Shown here in pieces: positions 23,527 through 35,500 of a stretch of 64,000 nucleotides of DNA. Location of the stretch: assembly GCA_002914805.1 (NCBI GenBank), contig JXTB01000018.1:1642901-1706900 (forward strand). The letters run 5' to 3'. This DNA comes from Parasponia andersonii (Eukaryota > Streptophyta > Magnoliopsida > Rosales > Cannabaceae). Numbering within the stretch: position 1 is the first letter of the stretch; the number at the start of each line of letters is the position of its first letter. Position numbers and translations under genes: made by a program. A model generated the notes under the pieces. That model did not search any database. It was not told the origin of the DNA and saw only the letters and a program-made list of their open reading frames with translations.

Positions 23527-26500
23527 ATGGCCAAAGTTGGATCATCACGGTTTCGGGTGTGGTCTTCTAAACCAATAGCAATGGTACTTTTGTTGAATTG
23601 TTTGGTAGCTTTTGTGTTTGTTTCCGGAGAAAAAAGCTTGAAATTACCTATCGAAGCCTCATCCTCAATCTTCAAAGGACAAGTAGTAGTACAAGAACAG
23701 TACAACAATGCGTCTAATTATTTTCTCAAAGCTACCAGTTTCCTCTGGCAATCCGATCAGTCAGCTGGTTATCAACATGTTTGGCCGGTTAGTGAAATAA
23801 TATTCTACATATTCTTAATTTCTTTTATTTTTCCCCCTTTTTTCTCCTGAGAATGCCTTTTAATTTTCATGGGAATTGATATATTGTGTACTTTTTGACC
23901 CAATATAATATAGATGTGTTATATCATGAATTAGTTTGTAAAAATTGGTCTCTTTAATAAAAAAAAAAAAAACAAAAAAAAAAATTGTAGGAAATGAAGT
24001 TGGGATGGCAAATCATAATTGGTACAATTTTTGGGGCTATCGGAGCGGCGTTTGGGAGCATAGGTGGTATTGGTGGCGGTGGTTTTTTCGTTCCAATGCT
24101 CAGACTAATTATTGGGTTTGATCCCAAATCTGCGACGGCTATGTCCAAATGTAAGACACTCCTAGCTAATTCATGGCGACAATAATTAGTTTCTGATAGC
24201 TATCCATAATAATAATAATTATTTTTTTTAAATAAAAAAATATAAAAGCTTAAAAATATAGAACATTTCATGCAATATATACATACAGTGCTCCCTCTAA
24301 AAAAACACACGCATTCTTGATTTGGTGAGCATGTTTTTGTTTATTGCACATACTGTGGGATCCGTTCCCAAATCATACGCCACGTGGACGATTAAGCGGC
24401 AGAATAGGTCACAAAAGGGGCCCACCGTTCGACAGATGTCGAGAGTGATTAGCTAAAAGTCACGCGGGTCACACGTGATATCACAATCGGCCATTGGGCC
24501 GTCCGAGGTTAGGGCCGAGCCCATCACAGACCCTGGACAGTCTCGGCCCAGTCCGACCCTTACCTCGACAGCTGGGGGGTTGGAAACCCTAATGGTTTTC
24601 CACCAGAATACAATGGAAAACAACTCACAACTCCAGACCCAGACAGAGCATTTAATGCGATCTTGAGTAGGCGTACGCAAGGGGCAAGCCGTCCTAACAG
24701 AATGATGATTTGTCCAAATCTCACCCCTAACAGACTCAAGCCGTAGGAGGCGGCGGAAATCAGGCTACGACGATACATAGAAGATCACGGTAATCTCGGC
24801 CTGTGACCTCTGGGAAAAACTTTGAGGAGAAAGGTACTCAGTCCTAAGATTGAGACCTGCATGGTTCACAATCTCAGGACTATATATATATGAGTCATGC
24901 GTTCCCGAAAGGACCATGTACACTTACAAAAAGAAGTATATAAGAAAGCTTACGAGCAAGAAACAAATATATACTCATATAGAACTAATTCCTTGCTATT
25001 CTGAATAAAAGATAGACCACTGACTTAAGCATCGGAGAGTCTTTGCAGGTGGCCACCCCCGCCTCTCCGACCCTGCTTGGAGTTCAGAGTACTTTGGGAT
25101 AGCAAGGACACGTGGACAGTTGGAGAATATAACATCAGCGGTTCAGAAACACGTGGACGATTGGTGAGAAACCGCTCCAACAGTTTGGCGCCGTCTGTGG
25201 GAACAGGTTGAGCGTGAGAAAAAGGGTAGGAGACTCACGATCGCGCTCTCCCCAAACAAAAAGCTATACAACGTCTGATGGCACCCTCAAGGATGACAAC
25301 CAGGAGCACACGTCCCGACGCTGAAGGGAGCTCCCGAGAAGCACGACCAGATCTGGATCAGATGCTCGCCACCCTGACGGAAGCAAACCGAAAGGCAAAG
25401 ATGGCCCACGAGGCCGTCCTGGGTTTAAAGGACGAAGTTGCAGAGGTACGCAGAGATAACGCCTGCCTCGAAGGGCTACTGGCGAGTAAAGACAGGACCC
25501 AGCGGAGAGAAGATTTTGACGAAGAGGTCCAATAAGAATTCGGAAGTCAACCGCGAGGAGAAGCTCCCGCCACATCCGAATCGCGGATGCAGGGGGCATG
25601 GCAAAGCCAGTCGAGACCCCTCCAAACCAGGGGGGCGATGGGCGGAAGACGCCATGGAAGCCCAGGAGGTACGCCTCCCGATTGGAAGGAAGAGATGATG
25701 GTAGAGTTAGGTAAGAGACTCGGGGCCTATCACAGCTAGATCCCCGACGATCTGGCAGAGCAAACTGTGCGAGGGATCAACCGATGGCCTTTGCCGACTC
25801 GATCCAGATGGAGGAGCCCAGGCCGAGGGACTTCACAACCCCGACCTTTAGGCCGTTCGAGGGGAAAACCGACCCCCTCGATCAAATATACCACTTCCAA
25901 CAGAAGATGGCCTTAGAAACCAGGGACGAGGCCGTGACCTATAAAGTTTTCTCTACGATCCTGGCGGGACCAGCCCTGCTATGGTTCAGACAACTCCCGG
26001 AGAAATCTATAAACGGGTTCGAAGATTTCTGTAAACTTCTCCAGTTCAGAGTACTTTGGGATAGCAAGGACACGTGGACAGTTGGAGAATATAACATCAG
26101 CGGTTCAGAAACACGTGGACGATTGGTGAGAAACCGCTCCAACAGTTTGGCGCCGTCTGTGGGAACAGGTTGAGCGTGAGAAAAAGGGTAGGAGACTCAC
26201 GATCGCGCTCTCCCCAAACAAAAAGCTATACAACGTCTGATGGCACCCTCAAGGATGACAACCAGGAGCACACGTCCCGACGCTGAAGGGAGCTCCCGAG
26301 AAGCACGACCAGATCTGGATCAGATGCTCGCCACCCTGACGGAAGCAAACCGAAAGGCAAAGATGGCCCACGAGGCCGTCCTGGGTTTAAAGGACGAAGT
26401 TGCAGAGGTACGCAGAGATAACGCCTGCCTCGAAGGGCTACTGGCGAGTAAAGACAGGACCCAGCGGAGAGAAGATTTTGACGAAGAGGTCCAATAAGAA

Positions 26501-29500
26501 TTCGGAAGTCAACCGCGAGGAGAAGCTCCCGCCACATCCGAATCGCGGATGCAGGGGGCATGGCAAAGCCAGTCGAGACCCCTCCAAACCAGGGGGGCGA
26601 TGGGCGGAAGACGCCATGGAAGCCCAGGAGGTACGCCTCCCGATTGGAAGGAAGAGATGATGGTAGAGTTAGGTAAGAGACTCGGGGCCTATCACAGCTA
26701 GATCCCCGACGATCTGGCAGAGCAAACTGTGCGAGGGATCAACCGATGGCCTTTGCCGACTCGATCCAGATGGAGGAGCCCAGGCCGAGGGACTTCACAA
26801 CCCCGACCTTTAGGCCGTTCGAGGGGAAAACCGACCCCCTCGATCAAATATACCACTTCCAACAGAAGATGGCCTTAGAAACCAGGGACGAGGCCGTGAC
26901 CTATAAAGTTTTCTCTACGATCCTGGCGGGACCAGCCCTGCTATGGTTCAGACAACTCCCGGAGAAATCTATAAACGGGTTCGAAGATTTCTGTAAACTT
27001 CTCCTACAGCAGTACGTGGGTGTCCAGAGACAGCAAAAAATCATGCGAGACCTAGACCGGTTAGAGCAGGCTGCCAATGAGTCCCCGCGAGAATACCTCT
27101 CGCGTTTCCTCGAGGTAATATCCCTGGTCCATAACGCCGACTCAGTCCAAGCCGCAGGCTCATTCGTCAGGAGCCTGCAGCCAAGATCAATGCTATCGAA
27201 CCACCTCCTTTTGAATCTTCCGTACGATATGGAGGACGTCCAGGCGAAGTCAGAAGGGGTATTCAGGATGCTGGAAAGCCACCAGAAGGTGCCCAAGACC
27301 TCCGCCGCGATAAAAACGATGCCGATACAAACTCCGTCCCCGCAAGGGGTGAAGAGGCCCTCACTGGGCCAAGGGCCGGCCCCGAAGCAGGAAGCCCCCA
27401 GCCGAGATAGTTAAGAAGGTGGCAAGAGGAGGAAGACGTCCCGTGACCCTCTGCCGAAGTATGAGCTCAATACACCGATCGACGTGATCTACCTCCAAAA
27501 CAAGGACAAGGGCAATTTCAAAGACCCGCCCAAATCTGGCATCCCTGAGCATATGAAGAACAGGAACAGGTATTACCAGTTTCACAAAGACTTCGTGTAC
27601 GATACCGGCCGTTGCCGCAACTTTTACGCACAGGTCATGATGGCGATCCACGCCGGCAGGTTGAAACAGTATGTGAAAACCGGCGGAACCCAGCCGCTGG
27701 AAGACATCACCAGGCCTGAAAAAGGGAAGCAGACCTAAGCTTTTGGGTCAGGAGGGCAGACCCTGAGGATAGTGCCGACCATCGTGGGCAGGCCAGAGCC
27801 GACCCAGGATCAAGAGGAGAAGGAAAAATACCTCAAAAGAACTGAAGGAAGGGTGAAGCGCCTGAGGGGGATGGTGAAGCGCCTGAGGGAGATGGGCCAT
27901 TCCGTCAACCATTTGATGTCGGGAGAAAGCTGTACCTCTGCCGCCTCCATCGTTTTCATCCAGCAAGATTTAACTACAGTACGCCTATCTTACGATGATC
28001 CCTTGGTGATTAAACTACAGATCGGCTCCGCATTGGTCAGAAGGGTCCTGGTCGACGATGGAAGCAGCGTCGATATCCTGTTCCTTAGCACATTCGAGAA
28101 TATGAGCTTGGATCGAAGCACACTCAGGCCAACCTGTCAGCCGTTGTTCGCTTTTGACAGCACAAAGGTCTGCCCCTTGGGAGTCGTGACCCTAAATGTT
28201 TGCACTGCGGAGAGATGCTTGGACGTGGATTTCGTCGTCATTGACTGCCAGTTCTCCTTCAACGTCATCATGGGAAGGGGATGGATCCACACCATGCATG
28301 GGGTCGCTTTCACCTTCCACTAGGTCTTAAGATGTCTATCAAAGGACGGTACTTATACGATAAACATCAAGGGAGACCAGGCCTCTGTAAGGAAATGCTT
28401 TTCAACCGCCCTAAGGGGAGCCGAAGCGAGTGCAAGCGCCGCGACCGGGGACAGATATCAATCAAAGGACCGCCTGCCAGCGTACATGAAGCGAATCGAG
28501 GAGGAGTCTGACGGCCCGAAATCCACGATCGAGGAGCTGGTAGCGGTCCCTTTGAAAGAGGCAAAACCGGCGAAGGTGATTCTAATCAGGGCCTTATTAC
28601 CTGAGGAGCAAAAGAACGAGATGTTGGGATTCTTGAAGCAGAACGAGGACGTCTTCGCATAGTCCCACGATGACATGCCCGGAATAGACCCCACACACTC
28701 CTGCCACCGGCTGAACATAGATCCCAATTTCCCTTCAGTCAGGTAGAAACGCCGAAAGTTTGCACCAGAGAAAAACAGGACGATCAATAAGGAGGTAAAA
28801 AAGCTGCTCGAGAACGGTCTGATCAGGGAATGCGTATACCCGCGTTGGGTCTCCAACCCGGTAGTGGTGAAAAAGAAAAAAGGCGACGACCATATTTGTA
28901 TAGACTTCACCAACCTGAACAAGGCCTGCCCAAAGGATAGCTTCCTCCTGCCAAGAATCAACCAAATGGTAGATGCGATGGCGGGAGTTAACAGAATGAG
29001 CTTTTTGGATGCCTACTCTGGGTACAACCAGATCTCCCTGTACGCGGAATACCAGATCCACATGGCTTTTATCACGGAGCGTGGTCTGTACTGCTACAGG
29101 CGTATGCCATTCGGCTTGAAGAACGTGAGGGCAACCTACCAAAGGTTCATGAATAAAATATTCGCCGGGCTACAAGGGAAGACTATGGAGGTCTACATCG
29201 ACGACATGGTCGTGAAGAGCAGGGAAGATTCAGACCATCTGAGGTATCTAGACGAATGTTTTCAGATTCTGAGGCAACATCAGACGCATCTGAATCCCAA
29301 GAAATATGTGTTTGGGGTGCCCTCTAGTCAATTCCTAGGGCATATCGTGAGCAGGAGGGGTATTGAGGCAAACCCGACCTAGCTGACCTCGATCGCAAAT
29401 GTGCAGATACCCTCGACCATTCGGGAGGTCCAACACCTGGCCGGAAAGATAGCCGCTCTCAGTCGATTCGTCTCCAAGATGTCCAACTGATGCAAGCCTT

Positions 29501-32500
29501 TCTTCCAATGCTTGAAGAAAAGCTCTACTGTCATCTGGGGGGAGGAACAGGACATGGCACTGACAAAGCTCAAGCTCTATTTGAGTCACCCACCTATCCT
29601 GGCTTCCCCAGTAGAAGGAGAGCGCCTGTATGCCTATTTAGCAGTATCCGAAGTAGCGATCAGCGCCGTATTGTTCATCGAGGAAAACGGCAAACAGAAT
29701 TCGGTATTTTATATAAGCCGTATACTACTGGATGCCGAGACGCGATACAATGTGGCAGAAAAGCTGGTCCTCGCTCTGGTCAATGCTAAAAAGAAACTCT
29801 GACAGTATTTTGAGGCACACTCGGTCACTGTGTATACGGATTTTCCCATTCGCCAAATTTTGGCCAAGCCAGACCTGTCCAGACGACTGACCAAATGGGC
29901 CATCGAGCTGGGAATATACGATATCACGTATCGGTCTCAAGCGGCGAAGAAAGGACAGGTCATGGCAGATTTTCTGGTGGAAATCGAATCTTTCGGCGAG
30001 CATCACGACCCGGCTCAGATGTCTCAACTTTGCCCCCCTTTAGCCTGGACACTCTACACCGATGGATCCATAAATGCCTCAGGGTCAGGTATCGGGATAG
30101 TCTCAGGTATCGGGATAGTCTTGCAGACCCCAATGGGTCTCAGAGTTGAGAAGGCATTGAGGCTCAGTTTCTAGGCGACTAACAATGAGGCGGAGTACGA
30201 GGCACTGCTGCAAGGCCTTGATCTAGCACTGCACTTCGGAGTAGAGAACATCGCAGTAAAGACTGACTGGCAGTTGATCGCGGGTCAGGTTAGGGGAAAC
30301 TTCGAAGTAAAAGAACCGAGGTTGCACAGGTATTTCTCCAAGGTAATAGGGGCGAAATCTCGCTTTGGCAATTTCAATATCAAACCGATCCCCAGAGAGA
30401 TGAACCAAAGGGCCAACGAGCTTGCTAAGAGTGCGTCAATCGGGGGTATGGCTGGAAGCATAGAAGTTCTCCTAGAAGATGGGAGCATGGAGGATCCCCC
30501 GCAGACCCCTACACGCCAGGTGTTCGCAACCGGAGCTGCTGACGAATGGTGGATGAAACCCATCACCCAGTATTTGACGTTGAGGAACCTACCCGCAGAC
30601 CCCCAGGAGGCAAGGTCAGTCAGATTGAAAGTTGCCAGATACTCGATGGTGGGTGAACAACTATACAGGAGATCGACAATGGGTCCGATGCTACGGTATA
30701 TAGGTCCCGTCGAAGCGCAAAAACTGATGGAGGAAATCCACGAGGGAGTATGTGGCAACCACTCTGGCGGACACAGCCTCGCCCACAATGCCCTAACGGC
30801 CGGATACTTTTGGCCATACATGATAGCATAGGCAGCCCGATTCGTCAAGAAATGTGATAAATGCCAGAGGTTCGCCCCCAATGAAACGTCAGCCCGCGGA
30901 GGTATTTCATTCGAACATAACTCCTTAGCCGTTTGCCAAATGGGGTCTGGACATCGTCAGAGAGCTCCCCAGAAGTCCAGGGGGAAGGTGGTACGTCCTG
31001 CTGGCCACAGATTACTTCACCAAATGGGTAGAGGCTGAAGCCTACACGACAGTTAATAAGGCAGACATGATTAATTTCATCTGGAAGAACATAATCTGTC
31101 GATTCGGGATTCTGATAGAGATACACGCTGATCACGGCACGTAGTTCCAAAATGCTAAGCTCAAGGAGTTGTGCGAGCTGTATGATATAAGGCTCAGTTT
31201 CTCTATCACGAACTACCCTCAGGGGAACGGCTAAGCAGAGGCGACAAACAAAGCCATATTCAGCAACATCAAAAAGAACTTGCATGAGGCTAAAGGCAAG
31301 TGGTTAGAAGAACTGTCGGCCATTGTGTGGGCCCATCGAACCACAGAGCGGAGGTCTACTGGAAGAACGCCATTCGACATAGTCTACGGATCAGAGGCTG
31401 TGATCCTGGCCGAGGTCGGCCTCCCGACCCTCTGCTCCGAAGTGGTAAAAGATGCCCCCTTAAACGAACATCAGTTAAGCCGCAACACAGACCTCCTGGA
31501 AGAAACGAGAAACATGGCTTTAGTCTACCTGGCTTCATACCACTAGCAGGCTAGGTCCTACTACGCAAAAAAGATTAGTGCCTGATGATTTAACGCCGGG
31601 GATTAGGTCCTGAAAGTTAGAACAGGGAATTCTTCGAAACTGGACTCCAATTGGATCGGACCCTATGAGGTGGTCAAAGCGCTCGACAATGGTGCGTATA
31701 TCCTAAAGGAACTCAAGACCAGAAAAAATTTGATGAACACGTGGAACGCTCAGCACTTGAAAAAGTATCACGTGTAAAGCACATATATATGATATAAGAC
31801 CATATGAATACCTATGTTGTTGAAAAGCTTAAATCCAAAACAGGTCAAGTTCCCTTTTTGCCACATGGATTTATCTTTTGGGTCGCTATGGAAAAGGGGT
31901 CTACACACCGTGGCAAACCCCACACACTATTCATGCGTGAAACCTATGTGAACGCTTATATTATTGAAAAGCTTAATTCCGAAATAAGTCAGGTCTTCTG
32001 CCACACAGAAAAGGGTCTGCCCACAGTGGCAGACCCAACGTTTTATTTGCACAGGCAAAAGATTACACCAGGCTGCTACGGAAGAGGGTCTACCCACAGT
32101 GGCAGACCCAACATTTTATTTGCACAGGCAAAAGGTCATACCAGGCTGCTACGGAGAAGGGTCCGCCCACAGTGGCAGACCCTACGCCTCAGTTGTGCAG
32201 GCAAAAAATCATACCAGGTTGCCACGGAAAAGGGTGTTCCACAGTTGTAGACCATACGCACTACTCGCGCAATCAAAAACGATCGTACTATGGGATCACG
32301 TCGCTTGCCGACGACCCGAGAAAACATACGAAGAGGAAAATAGCTGCGCAACCAAAAACTTGCCAGCAGACCTCAAAGACGATCGTACTATAGGGATCAC
32401 GTCGCTTGCCGACGACCTGAGAAAACGTACGAAGAAAAAATAGCTGCACAACCAAAAACTTGCCAGCAAACCTCAAAAACAATCGTACTATGGGGATCAT

Positions 32501-35500
32501 GTCGCTTACTGATGACCAAGAAAAAAGTACGAAGAGGAAATAGCTGCACAACTAAAAACTTGCCAGCAGACCTCAAAAACGATCGTACTATGGGATCATG
32601 TCGCTTGCCGACAATCCAAGAAAATGTACGAAGAGGAAACAGCTGCGCAACTAAAAACTTGCCAGCAGACCTCTAAAAAGATCGTACTATGAGATCACGT
32701 CGCTTGCTGACGACCCGAGAAAACGTACGAAGAAGAAACAGCTGCGCAACCAAAAATTTGCCAGCAGACCTCAAAAACGATCGTACTATGGGGATCACGT
32801 CACTTGTCAACGACCCGATAAAACGTACGAAGAGGGAGGAGCTGCGCCACCAAAACTTGCCAACAGACCTCAAAAATGATCGTACTATGGGGATCACGTC
32901 ACTTGTTGACGGCCCGAGAAAACGTACGAAGAGGGAGGAGCTGCGCAACCAAAACTTGCCAGCAGACCTCAAAAACGATCGTACTATGGAGATCACGTCG
33001 CTTGTCGACGACCCGAGAAAACGTACGAAGAAGGAGGAGCTGCGCAACCAAAACTTACCAGCAGACCTAAAAAACGATCGTATTTTGGGGATCACGTCGC
33101 TTGTCGATGACCCGAGAAAACGTACGAAGAGGGAGAAGCTACGCAACCAAAACTTGCCAGCAGACCTCGAAAACGATCGTACTCTGGGAATCAAATCGTG
33201 CAATAAAACGCTTACCGATGACCCTAGAAAACGTACGAGGAGAAAAGGGGTGCGCAACTCAAAAGCTTGCCAGCAGACCCCCTAAGAAACATTTTAGCTA
33301 CACGAAGAGCTAAAGGAAAGCAGGGTCGGGATCCACCCATTGGAAGAGGACCCTCCCTGAGAAACATTTTAGCTATACGAGTGGCTAAAGGAAAGCAGAG
33401 TTAGGATCTACCCGTTGGAAGTGGACCCTCCTTAAGGAACGTTTTAGCTATACGAAGAGCCAAAAGAAAGCGGGCTCTGACGAGGGATGATTTATTTGCG
33501 CATGGGCAGGATGTGAACGGATTTGGAGTCTACCCGTTGGAGGTAGTCCAGTACCAAGCCAAATGTGAAAGACAAAAATTAATATTAAAGTTTGTTTATT
33601 ATGTCCTAAAAATACAAAGCGCACGGTCATCAATGGTGCGCGATCATAAGCCCTATTTATGGGAGGCGGGTCGCGAAAGGACTCGTAGGGAGACATCGGA
33701 GTGAAAGTGCCCTGTTTGTTCCCGGTAAGAGCTGAGCCCAGGCTTTCTCCTTTGCAATGACGGGTCCAAACAATGGTCAACCAATCCCTGGAGCTGGGTC
33801 CGAGCGCGGTCCCATTTGGGGTCGGAGAAGTATAGCCATACGCGCGGGTCGAACTCTGCCAAAACAAGCCATAACAGAAGTTATACCTCCGTAAAACCGG
33901 ATGAGTCAAAGCTCGCATCCCTATCTCCGGAACTAATCTTAATAGTCGTGGCTCGAGGAGGACTCACTAATAGTCCGAAATCGTGCCCATCCGAGTCATC
34001 CATAATTATTTATACAGACGGCTACAACAAGGTTTAACTCTACCCCGGACGCGGTCAACAAAGAAAAAGAAAACATACTAAAGAGAATTGCACTGTTTTT
34101 ATTATTTATACGGAGGATTACAATTGGGGTCAGCTTTACAAATGTACAAAATTATGGTCCCTAATTACCTCCGGCTAGGAGAGCGCGGCCAGTCCCGGCA
34201 CTTGGACCAGCCCCGGTGGAGGGTGGCGTACCAGGATCGGATTCGTCGCTAGATACAATGACCGCGCCAGACCCCTCACTAGTTGAGACCCCGGGACTAG
34301 ACTAGCCGTCAGGGGCTTCTGAAGTTCGACCTGGTGGATCGGAAATAGGGGTAGGCTCTTTGGCACCAGAAGCAGATGTAGAGGGCCTGTCCTTTTCCAC
34401 AGCAAGTATCTTCATCACGTCAGCCGGGTACGTGATGCTGATCTCATCCCCAAGCTGCTGCATATAGTGCTTGACGAAATAGTGGTCTCTCTCGACGCCT
34501 TTTTGCTTGTCAAATTGGTCTGGCATTACCACCTCAGCGTGGCCTTCGAATTCTCTATTCTCCCAGCCAGACTTGTAACTTTCCGCGGAAAGGACGTCCA
34601 CCTGCCTTTGGTACCTTGTTTTCAGTTTCTCTGCATCCACCAGCCTATCCTTCGGTGCCGCCAGCCTGAGCTCTGCTTGCCGCTGCGATAAGTCGACCAA
34701 AAAAGTGTTAATTCCGGCAAGGTCCTCGCTGTGTTTGTGAGACATCTCCACCTGAGCACCCATCAGATTTTTGTGATCCAAGAAGAGATATCGGTTTACC
34801 TCGTTGGACCGGTCAAGTCTGCATTGCAGATAGTAGGCCTCTAGCTTAGCTGTCGCCTCGGCTTTTCTCGCTTCCTTGGCATCTTCAACAGCCCTAACAC
34901 GAGCGATGAAAGCCAGTTCTATCTCTGCCCCTGCGCTCTACAACTCTTGCTCCTTGACCCTTAGCTCGTTCTGAGCCAGTCTAGCGGCCTCGGATTGGGC
35001 AAGTTTGTCAGCCTCCGCCTCAGCCAGTCTCGCAGCCAGCTACTCGCGTCTGGTCTTCTCGATGGTCAGAGCGTGAGCCACCGCGCTGCTGATCCTCACC
35101 TCCTCGAGGCTCCAATATAAATCGAAGTCATACTTCAATTCGGCGAGGGCGGCCTCGCTGCGCTCGGCCAGTGCAGAGAAGGAACTCAGCTCCTCGGTCA
35201 GATCCCTGACGCGAGAGAAATAGAATGACCGGATAGCAGCCAGCTGCAAGTTAAACAAAAAAGGGGGGGTCAGCATTTAGCAAAGATATTGAAAAACATA
35301 GAAGCAACCGAGTGGACTAAACCTTGGCGAAGGTACGGCTGGTGACAAGCTCGACGTTCTCCAAAGAGAGCGCCTCCAACTCCGACTCTGCGGCTGGACC
35401 CCCTCTTTGGGTGTCGCCCGCGCCTGGGGAACACGGCCCCGCCCCGCTGGCCATGAGGGCACCCTCTCCACCGACCGGGCATGCCCCCGAAGCAGTGGCG

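Noticed and set aside
23226-23708. A minus-strand frame of 160 codons
   Set aside because: It is antisense to gene 2 exon 1 and its leader, rich in lysine and leucine-serine runs from homopolymers and the (GA)n tract.
30285-30881. A minus-strand frame of 198 codons
   Set aside because: It is the complement of the RNase H to integrase region of pol.
32673-33285. Open frames of 194 and 198 codons on opposite strands
   Set aside because: Both follow from the 99-base repeat period, which keeps any stop-free frame open. The translations are the same 33-residue unit repeated and match no known protein.
32265-33285. A regularly spaced repeat array reminiscent of CRISPR
   Set aside because: The whole 99-100 bp unit is repeated with no unique spacers, inside a plant retrotransposon.
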